This document shows positions 55,195 to 64,000 of a DNA stretch of 64,000 bases, in pieces. The notes below the pieces were generated by a model. It did no database searches. It had not been told where the DNA came from and saw only the letters and a list, made by a program, of their open reading frames with translations. This DNA comes from Cranoglanis bouderius (lineage: Eukaryota; Chordata; Actinopteri; Siluriformes; Cranoglanididae). A program made the translations under genes and the position numbers. Numbering within the stretch: the first letter of the stretch is position 1; each line of letters begins with the position of its first letter. The stretch is from the NCBI GenBank assembly GCA_023630585.1, contig CM042566.1, positions 2,413,254 to 2,477,253 on the forward strand. Direction: 5' to 3'.

Positions 55195-56350
55195 CTTTAC
55201 AACTTTACATCATACTACAAAACATTACATGCTACTAAACTTTTTCAACCTTACAACATACTACAGAACTTTACAATATACTACAAAATTTAACATGCTA
55301 CTAAACAATTTCAAACTTACTACAAAACTTTACAGCATACTACAAAACTTTACAATATACTACAAAATTTAACATACTACTAAAGAATTTCAAACTTACA
55401 GCATACTATAAAACTTTACAATATACTACAAAATTTAACATACTACTAAAGAATTTCAAACTTACAGCATACTATAAAACTTTACAATATACTACAAAAT
55501 TTAACATGCTACTAAACAATTTCAAACTTACTACAAAACTTTACAGCATACTATAAAACTTTACAATATACTACAAAATTTAACATACTACTAAACAATT
55601 TCAAACTTACTACAAAACTTTACAGCATACTACAAAACATTACATGCTACTAAACTTTTTCAACCTTACAACATACTACAAAACTTTACAATATACTACA
55701 AAATTTAACATGCTACTAAACAATTTCAAACTTACAACATACTACAAAACTTTACAATGTTAAAACATACCAAAAAACTTCAAACCTTTACAACTCTATA
55801 ACATACCACAAACATAACATGCTACTAAACTTTACTAACATACTGTTAAATTTTACAACCTTATATCATACTACTAAACTTCACAATACAATACTTTAAA
55901 ACTTTACAGCATTCCACAAAATTTAACATACTACACAACTTAACATGCTACTAAACTTTACGACCTTACAATATACTGCTAAACTTTACATCATACTATA
56001 AAATGTTACAAAGTTAAAACATACCACAAAACTTCAAACCTTTACAACTTTATAACAGACCACAAACATAACATGCTACTAAACTTTACTAACATACTGT
56101 TAAATTTTACAACCTTATAACATACTACTAAACTTTACAATATAATACAAAACTTTAAAACTTTACAGCATTCCACAAAATTTAACATGCTACTAAACTT
56201 TACAACCTCACAACATACTACTAAACTTTACAATATGCTACAAACATGAACATACTACAAAGCTTTTAGACTTTACATTTTACAACATACTACAAAACTT
56301 AACATACTAAAATAAAAAAAACTTTACAACATTCTACAAAACTTCACTAA
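55195..56350. repeat. 1.15-kb tandem array, about 20-bp unit
   Basis: Repeats of an ACTTTACAACATACTACAAA-like 20-mer with variants AACATGCTACTAAAC and AATTTCAAACTTAC. The variants group into a higher-order unit of roughly 75-80 bp that is repeated nearly exactly between 55280 and 55740, and the array decays towards its right end. Confidence 0.92.
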
Positions 56351-57524
56351 AAACCTACATTCAGTGAATTGCTCTCACTTTAGTATTGGCGATTATAAAC
56401 CCCATGCATTCTGGTAATAACTTACAAATGCATTATAAACATGGCTATAAACTAGTATGTCTTTTTCATAAATTGTTACAACAGTGTGCATGATGACTCA
56501 TGAATGCATTACATGAATGCATTTTCCCACATGTAGCTAGCTAGCTGATACAGCTAGGAGGCAGCATGACAGTGAGGATTCCCTATTCGCTCCTCAAAAT
56601 GGCAGCCATCTTACAGGGTAATGTCACATTAAAAATACAAGGACATCGTTGCCTGCTATCACATCAAACCCAAAATTTTTCATTGACCTTTTTTTCTACT
56701 GGGCAACTAATATATACGGAAGGACTGAAGGCAGGCTAACGGGTGTTATTTATTTGCACACAGTAGGAGCTCTCATTATTCACTGACCTACAACCTGTCG
56801 GGGGTTGTTTGGGGCTGGCGTGGCGTAAAGGTCAGATTTAATAGATTTGAGGTTTGTGGATGGAGGCTGATATTAAGTAGTAAAATGGTACTTTTGAATT
56901 CAAACCCTGCATCATAAGACATATAACCATGAACATACTAAATAATAAAGACATAATAAAGTACAAACATTAAGGCAAGTGTCTTAAGCTGTCATTAGGA
57001 CAGGTTATGTCCAATTACAGTATATAACAGTGTCATGTTAACAGTCATGATAGCTGCATTAAGTGTATTTTAGTTACCATAACTTTTATTATAAGTTTTA
57101 TGATAGATGGCAAGCCATAAACGTCTCTTAATGGTTATAAGGTCTAGCATTAGACATAATATCAGTCTATGGCAGCATTATAAAGGACATCGCTACACTA
57201 ACATTAAATCAAAACATTTACACAGGGTGTAGTCTCTAAATAATTTCTTTCTACATAAATCATTAGATCTTCCAGTAACGCAGCTCAGCCACTGCAGTGC
57301 ATCAGCCACCATAGACACACACTAACTCTTCCTCCTTTCATAGGGCGCCATTACTTTTTTTCAGATCGAATGGGTAGTCTTTTTTATCATAATTTATGGA
57401 TTTCTTTTGGAATCTTTTTTCCCCCCCAAGTCATTAATATGAAATGACTCATTTTCACATAAAGTCCATAGAATGTATAAGTGAGTAACTAAAATAAATA
57501 ATCTAATTTTATTTATTTATTTAT
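56351..57524. other. Intergenic sequence, nothing recognised
   Basis: AT-rich sequence with several CATTATAAACATGG-like words and short simple repeats. No gene seen. Confidence 0.35.
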
Positions 57525-58065
57525 TTTTTTTAGATAACAAGCTAACATGAGCTAGCTCAACAGGTGTTTGAGAGAGTTGTAAAGTCATATTTATAAATTT
57601 TTATAAATATTTTCACTGCAAATGTTTGCAATATGTCTAACATAAACAACTAACTAAAGAGGATTTTAAAGTCAGGTTTATTAACATTAACTAACATTAG
57701 CTAACCAGCTCACACAATCTAATCTGACAGAGGGAAATTTTAATGAAATTCATTGACACGTTAACCACTTAGCTAGCATAAGCTAACATGAATAGTTTCC
57801 TGACAGGATTTTAAAAAGTCATATTTATAAAATGTTAGCAGTAAAAGTAATATTCACAATATGTCAATGTCAATAAAATCTGCTCCTATGTTAGCTTTCT
57901 TAGCTAACATAAGCTAACCTGAGATAAGTATTTAAGTCAGATTCAGATTCATGTTAGCTAGCTCAGGTTAGAAAGGATTTTGAGAACAGGTTAGAAGTTA
58001 TATTCATAAATGTTCACTGCTAATACTCGCTACATGGCTAACATAAGGTAACCTGGATGGATGTT
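57525..58065. repeat. Degenerate minisatellite, about 130-bp unit
   Basis: About four copies of a unit that starts GCTAACATAAGCTAACCTGA or similar, continues with a GTCATATTTATAAATGTT segment and ends CACTGCTAATA-ACAATATGTC. The copies differ by many substitutions. Confidence 0.7.
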
Positions 58066-58139
58066 TCAGAAAACCTTTTCGAGTGCACGGAGAGAGTGTT
58101 TCTGTATTTCTATCAAAATTTCATATCCTAATTTTCATT

Positions 58140-58490
58140 TTTTGCTCTTATTTTATATAGACAGCTGCCTTCGTTCATGAGAATCAGATGCAAACGAACA
58201 ACACATGCCACGCCCTGTCCGGTGGAGAGGGTTGTCGAGTCGACCGCCATTGTTCTCGTCGATCTGGTTGATAAAACTCTTACTGGTGGTTTTGTTTAAA
58301 ATTGGACCCTTTGCTTGACTACATAGAAATGGGAAATTAGCAAGCAACAAACATGTCAGAGATAATTAGCTCCTTTCACGTGTCCTCGATTGGCTGTCCA
58401 TTAGATCTGCCGTTTCTAAATGAATATTAAAAAGAGACCCTTGTCAAGGTTGGCAGGCCGCATTAGCAGATCAGATAAACAGTTTCCTCC
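58140..58490. promoter_or_regulatory. Candidate conserved non-coding element
   Basis: About 350 bp of complex sequence directly after the minisatellite: CAGAGATAATTAGCTCCTTT, CACGTG, ATTGGCTGTCCATTAGATCT and TAAATGAATATTAAAAAGAG. It has homeobox, E-box and CCAAT-like words and no coding frame. It resembles a vertebrate enhancer in style only. Confidence 0.42.
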
Positions 58491-58599
58491 CTCCTTTGTG
58501 TGGATGTGTGTGGATGCTTGATTACTCCTTGTATTTCCCTGCATGCATGCTTCATCCCTATGCTTCCTCTCCTCAGTGCAAGTGACAGCAGAAGTGAAC

Positions 58600-58648
<49 letters not shown>
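58600..58648. repeat. (TG)n microsatellite
   Basis: About 23 TG units. Confidence 0.95.
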
Positions 58649-58775
58649 ATGTGGTGTACGCTCTAGACGAGATGCTCGTCTGAGGTTGGCATTTATGACA
58701 CTGGGAGGAAGAAAATAAAAATCCACTTCCTCATGCAAGACATTTCAGCCATTAGTAAAATACAGAACAACAACA

Positions 58776-58793
58776 GTAATAATAATAATAATG

Positions 58794-58876
<83 letters not shown>

Positions 58877-58879
58877 TAT

Positions 58880-58916
<37 letters not shown>

Positions 58917-58979
58917 GTGAGTAATAATTATCATTATATATATATTTATCATCATAAAATATTAATTGTGAATCATGAT

Positions 58980-59024
<45 letters not shown>

Positions 59025-59025
59025 A
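58776..59025. repeat. (AAT)n, (ATC)n and (TTTA)n cluster
   Basis: (AAT)n with one inverted break at 58776-58878, (ATC)n at 58881-58916, then (TTTA)n at 58979-59023. Confidence 0.93.
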
Positions 59026-60300
59026 TATCAATCATGAAACCATTCTGGGAAGTCTGCTAAAGATATCACAGATATTACACTCTTATTTCTCACCAACGTT
59101 ATAACACAAACCTAAAATAAAAATGAATTTAATTGTAGTATATTTTAAGTAATATTAAATTCAAAATGAAAAGGGTCTCTGGGGTTCGTTCTGAATAGTG
59201 ATTAACCCTATGCAGGGCGTGTCGAAGACGGACACGGACACGCCCACACACGGCCATTTGTAGCCTTGTTCCGAGCTGAAATTGTGAAAATCATACGGCA
59301 TGTTTGCTTTTTTTTCCCCCTCCTAAATGAAACCCTTGTTTACATCAAATGAGTCTAATACAATCGGAATATTTTCCCAATGGCTTCAAATTGACCCCAG
59401 TTCCAAGAATAGAAATAAGAGACTGTAATTCTTATATATCTTTTACTGCTTTTATGTCCTTCTTCCACACTTCTAATCAAGCTATCAATATAAGGAAGAT
59501 AAAAAGCAAAAACATTATGTCATGTTTTTCTGGAGAGAGAGAGAGAGAGAGAAACACACACACACACACACACATACACACACACACACACACACACAAG
59601 TCAAATAGAGGATAAAGTTTTTCATTATTCCATTTAAACAGTATTATGCAACACAGGTGCACAAACACGATGATGTATCTAGAGAGTTATGAATAACTGT
59701 TTAAAATAGCTTGGAGTTTATATAGTCTACATGCATTTTTATTGTTTACTATAAAACAGATGATAGTTGGAAGCCTTTGTGAAATCATCAATATATGCAC
59801 ACTGGATATACCGCATCACAGTAAGTGGCTTGGGTATTAATGCACCAGGTTTTAAAATATAACATCGTTACACTACAGCCATTGTTCTGTCTGATATGTT
59901 GCTTAGCAACCAAAGTTTATTTGTTTGTTTACAGACAGCATTGCATGGTGGAAGAATTGTTTATTGCAAATATTATTAATAATATTTTTAATTGAGCACC
60001 AGATTTGACCAGGCTCACAGATCCAGAGTCTCCGGTGGAATCTCTAGAGCCTCTGAATGGATTTAATCACACTGATTGTTTGTTTTTGAGATGGCAAATT
60101 AGTTATTTTATCAGAGGTAAGGGATTTTTTACTCCACTTTGCATCATGGAGGATGGTGGTACTGGCACTGGAACCAGTATGAGAAATCAAGATCTTCACA
60201 TAAGTTTTGTTCAACTAAATAAGTTCTAAGTATCAGGGAGGAGGGTAAGTGGAAGATGGCATTCATCACCGTCACTGGCCGCTACGAATCGTAGGGGATG
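59026..60300. other. Intergenic sequence
   Basis: (GA)n and (CA)n lie at 59535-59600. The segment 59280-59400 (AACCCTTGTTTACATCAAAT) is complex and could be conserved. No gene was recognised. Confidence 0.35.
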
Positions 60301-60309
60301 CCTTATGGA

Positions 60310-60478
60310 TTGGTAAATTCTCCCACCATAATTACACTTGCAGTTTACATTTAGCTGACACTTTGCAGGATGCACCTGAGCAGTTGAGGGATAAGGGTCT
60401 CGCTCAGGAACTCAACAGTGGAAGCTTGGTGGTGCTGGGATTTTTCAGATCAGTAGCCCAAAACCTTAACCACTGAGG
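60310..60478 (-). mobile_element. tRNA-derived SINE, minus strand
   Basis: The plus strand reads AGTTTACATTTAGCTGACAC, TGAGCAGTTGAGGGATAAGG, CTCAACAGTGGAAGCTTGGT and CAGTAGCCCAAAACCTTAAC then CACTGAGGCA, the reversed order of a widespread fish SINE whose tRNA-like head lies at the right end. Confidence 0.75.
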
Positions 60479-60733
60479 CATTCATTCATTCATTCATTCA
60501 TCTTCAGTAACTGCTTTATCCCAGTCAAGGTGAATCTGGAGTCTATCCTGGGACCACTGGGCATGAGGGGAGATGGGACGCCAGTCCATTTCCAGTCCAA
60601 CTAGTAGCGCATTTTTGGGATATGGGAGGAAACTGGAGACCCCTGAGGAAACCCGCATGGACACAAGGAGAATGTGTTAAACTTCACACAGACCATAACC
60701 TGAGCTCAGGCTGGAACCAGGGACCCTGGAGCT
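60479..60733 (-). mobile_element. V-SINE-type SINE, minus strand
   Basis: (CATT)n, then CAGTAACTGCTTTATCCCAG, GGACGCCAGTCCATTTCC, GGGAGGAAACTGGAGACCCC and a tRNA-like head GGCTGGAACCAGGGACCCTG at the right. It is inserted directly against the SINE at 60310. Confidence 0.8.
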
Positions 60734-60734
60734 G

Positions 60735-60990
60735 TGAAGTGGAAATGCTACACACTCATTATTCCAGGCTTTCCTAAAAGAAGCACTATGGGATTTCCTG
60801 AAAATTTGCAGTTATGTAAATTTGTAGTTATATACATAAACAACATTTCCTCATTAGAACTGGGGCAAGTAAAACACATTCGGCAGATCCTCGAGAAACT
60901 TCTGGACAACAAATTTTACGTCAAGAAAACTACGTATTCCGTCGGAAGCCTATTGCTTTTCGCTTGGATACATTCTGCTTGTTCATAGTA
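60735..60990 (+). mobile_element. Ty3/gypsy-type reverse-transcriptase fragment
   Basis: FVVIYINNISSLELGQVKHI then RQILEKLLDNKFYVK matches the catalytic region of fish gypsy elements. The YIDD motif reads YINN, so both catalytic aspartates of the motif are changed. Only this short piece remains, without LTRs. Confidence 0.72.
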
Positions 60991-61340
60991 ATTATTTGTC
61001 CTAAAACACACTGCTTGAGGTGTCTTCTCATGAAATACTTCCTAATACTCTTACACTCACTCCAGTCATTATTTGGATGACTACTTTGATTTCTAATCAA
61101 GTGTTTTTCTTAACTAATAGTTACTCTACCTCTAACTCTACCTACCTGAGAGCTTCTCGGGTATAATAACAGTAAACACTGGTGTGTTTTGACACATATT
61201 TGAGTAATTTATGTCAAATTTATTGTTTTGACCATCCAGCTTTTTTTTTTTTTTCCGGATAAAATTGGTACAGTCATGCATAATGTATATATGATGCTTT
61301 AACTTTAAGTTAAATCCCTAAGTTAAATATTTCTCAATGT
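60991..61340. other. Intergenic sequence, nothing recognised
   Basis: AT-rich unique-looking sequence. Confidence 0.35.
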
Positions 61341-61344
61341 TCCA

Positions 61345-61640
61345 AACGTTGATTTCACTGTATGCTTTATAGCATGGTAGATAGCTGCACGTTAATTGGC
61401 GAAAAGCAGGCCGTTAAGTCATAAAAAGCGCGGATAACTACTAGCAGTCCCCCGAGTATGCTGAGGGACACATAATCTTCCCATCTATTCAATAACCCTG
61501 ATAAAACAATACTATGTAAACTTTGGACCTGGATGCAACTTGTTGGAGACGTTTCAAAGTCACTTTCAGCTACTGAGAGTTATTAAAGCATGTTGCATAT
61601 ATGCAAAAGGTGCAGGTGCAGACAATTAAAGGGGTGATTT
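61345..61640. promoter_or_regulatory. Candidate conserved non-coding element
   Basis: Complex sequence with CTGCACGTTAATTGGCGAAA, CCGTTAAGTCATAAAAAGCG and GGTGCAGACAATTAAAGGGG, in AT-rich surroundings with no coding frame or repeat hallmark. Regulatory function is a guess. Confidence 0.3.
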
Positions 61641-61899
61641 TTATCATTTATTATTATTATTATTTAAAAAAAATATATATTTTTTACCCACACCATGCAC
61701 GTTAAGACATTTTCAACTTATTTATTGTCCTTTTTCATTATAAATTTGAAAACATTATGGTCAATTTTTATATTTCGATTATAATATTTAGAGCTCCAAG
61801 TCTATAGTCTGTATCATTTCATTCCAACCAGCATATAGATGTTTCCTATAATATTTGATGCCATGTTAAGACGCACATTGAGTCGCAGCCATAGATGGG

Positions 61900-62700
61900 T
61901 GATTCCATAATAAATGCAACTTTTAACCCATTCTTGTTATTTTACAAGATTGCTGCATTTTGGTTTATTGTGGTTAATGGGTATCCACGCTAATGGCATG
62001 AGGGCAAATGATTTACTTAAAACATGTACGCAAATTCCAAATATTTCACAGGAGTGAATGTGTTCAGGTAACTGGGTTGAGTGAACGTGATCATTTTAAT
62101 GTGGTCATAGTAGGCAAGGATGGGCAAATATGCTGTATATTAAGTGCTGTAGATTTTATGATGTTACAGATTTGTAAACGTAATACCAGTGGCACAGAAA
62201 TGGCACCCAGACCAAAACTAGGGGTGCAGAATTACGGTTTTATATTACGTCAGGGTTTCCCAAATCGTCCTCATGGTGGTGTAATCAGTCACTGTCAATA
62301 ATGTTCACATCCCTGTACTGCTCATGTGCTCCGGCCTGCAGCAGACGTACACCACATGTGATTGCGCTCTGAACCTTGACACTCTCATTACTTTAATAGC
62401 ACCAGTGTCACATTTCAGAGAATAGAGCCAGGAACGTTTACGAATAATTAACAACTCAGGCTGGATAACATGTATGAACTGCACTCGAGGTGATAAGGGT
62501 GAAGTGATAGCAGATAGAAGTGAGCTTCATGAATGAACCGGAGTGAATTAAAAAAAAAAGGACACGGCTGCGTGGAGAGGCATTAAATGATTCGGGAGTC
62601 AGGGTCGACCACTCCGCAGATCATAAATGACATAAGTGTTTATCGTTTATTGTATTAAAGTCTTGGATGAATTCCGTGTGTGGAAATATTGCAGTAAAAA
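61900..62700. promoter_or_regulatory. Two further complex non-coding blocks
   Basis: 61905-62010 (ATTCCATAATAAATGCAACT, TTTATTGTGGTTAATGGG) and 62400-62690 (TTCATGAATGAACCGGAGTG, GCATTAAATGATTCGGGAGT, CAGATCATAAATGACATAAG) are complex and non-coding. They are listed as possible conserved elements with low certainty. Confidence 0.25.
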
Positions 62701-63197
62701 GCCACATTTTCTTAATAATCAAGTTGCCAGATTATTATTTGTTTTGTTGTTTTCTTTTAATAGGAACATAACCGACACATAAAATTACATGATTTCCTGG
62801 TTTTATCGTTCCTATGTAATATGATAACACTATTTCATTTTAAAGACAGTTGGCTAGAGGTCTCCTGTTGTAAAATCATATTTTATTGCACTATAAAGTC
62901 AGATATTCTCTGTTTCCTTCCTCAGGCCCCAGTGACCTTGGTGAAGATCTACTCTGCAACTTTTTACTGTCTTCTGTAATGAGATTTGTATTGAGATGTC
63001 CTGATTTTTTAAAATATTTTTATTTATTAGAAGAAGAGGACCAAGAAGAAGATGACATTGCAAAAAATGCACACAACGCATTTGTTTAGACAACCTGAGT
63101 ACATAATGTAATGTGATTATAAGTATAAAATATTTCTCTCAAAAATTTCTTGCCAAGAAAACACACGAAAGAGACAAAGGTGGTTCACGTAAAAAAA

Positions 63198-63236
<39 letters not shown>

Positions 63237-64000
63237 AAAGAGGTTCCTAATATCCGGCTCAGTATTAACATAGTGCTCATTTACTTTCCTACATTTGTAT
63301 CTTTTTTTTTTTAAAAAAACAACAACAATTGTACTGCTCTTTCTAACTATCTAACCCATTTCACAGTGCTTTCTTTCCTTTGCATTTTAGATTCGGTCGA
63401 CTCACACAGAGACACAGTGTCTGGGGTCTTTGTGATTGACGCGCCGTTAAAAATGTGGTACTATTACACATATCGAGTGACGGAATATAATGTGCAGTTT
63501 GTGTATTTATTTAATTTTCGAGTCCTACTGGTTTTCACTTGCTTTAATGGAAACGCTTGGGGAAAAAATGTTGATTTATGGCTTTTTTTCTACAGGGAGG
63601 CTCATAATGTTCCATTTAAGTGTAAGCGTAGCTAAAAAAAAAAAAAAAAAAAAAAAAAATCCTAGCCGTGAATCGGGCCCCGAGCTAGCAGGTTGTGTGT
63701 GTGAAATTTTGTTTGGAGGATCCTGATCCTGTGGCTACCAAAATAACACACTGACGTGCGGTTGTTATAAATGTCTTCCAAAATCAACTGTCTGAGCTTC
63801 ATCACTCACTGTGACAGACCTAACTGCTGGAAAAAAAAAAAAAAAAAAAAACCTGGAACAGGTTGTGGTTTGGGGACGAGACGTTCGTGCGCATGGTATT
63901 TTGCCAATTAAAAATGCATTTAGTATAGATTTTAAGGTGCAGCCTCCAAAAAGACATTACCATTGTAAATAGATTAGGACCCCAGGGAGCAGAATAGTAT
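62701..64000. other. Right end of window, no gene recognised
   Basis: Short open pieces at 62926-63089 and 63366-63635 follow possible acceptors but match nothing I know. Simple sequence includes (ATT)n at 63198-63235, (A)n at 63633-63659 and (A)n at 63831-63851. Confidence 0.4.

Noticed and set aside
1..64000. CRISPR arrays, operons, bacterial or phage features
   Set aside because: No direct repeats with spacers and no ribosome-binding-site-led gene clusters. The window is plainly a vertebrate genome, and its tandem repeats are microsatellites or minisatellites.

Overview
The window is eukaryotic DNA from a ray-finned fish. It has GT-AG introns, dense microsatellites, many Tc1-like transposon relics, V-SINE/DANA-type and other tRNA-derived SINEs, and L2-type LINE pieces. 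The repeat mix looks like an otophysan, possibly a catfish, but the species cannot be fixed from the sequence.

One protein-coding gene is clear: ppfibp2 (liprin-beta-2), plus strand, coding from about 5253 to 42643. I reconstructed 25 coding exons whose phases join without a break into 877 codons, close to the roughly 876 residues I recall for the mammalian protein. Exons 1-11 encode the N-terminal coiled-coil half, exons 12-18 a low-complexity linker ending in the conserved FWGKIRRTQ and FRRGG blocks, and exons 19-25 the three SAM domains and a short tail. Three points are unusual. Exon 5 is followed by a candidate alternative last exon (21758-22003) with its own AATAAA, which would give a coiled-coil-only isoform. 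Exon 7 has an ambiguous 3' edge that runs into a 1.4-kb pyrimidine-rich tract. The C-terminal tail shows a better family match in the +1 frame than in the frame used.

Layout: 1-5220 is upstream sequence with microsatellites, a CAT/CCT repeat, a V-SINE and a Tc1 relic. 5221-42960 is ppfibp2, with introns full of Tc1, SINE and LINE debris and about eleven copies of one unclassified dispersed repeat. 42960-53400 is repeat-dense flank: a minus-strand Tc1, a minus-strand L2 fragment, a plus-strand Tc1 with a 245-codon open frame, a terminal-inverted-repeat element and a fold-back element. 53400-64000 has no gene I can recognise. It holds a 1.1-kb 20-mer tandem array, a second minisatellite, a nest of SINE and gypsy fragments, and several complex stretches that look like conserved non-coding elements.

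No RNA gene is convincingly functional, and there is no CRISPR array or bacterial feature. The most promising material for follow-up is the candidate intronic terminal exon, the eroding exon 7, the tail frameshift, the multi-copy dispersed repeat and the putative regulatory elements downstream. All family assignments come from recalled sequence, not from a search.
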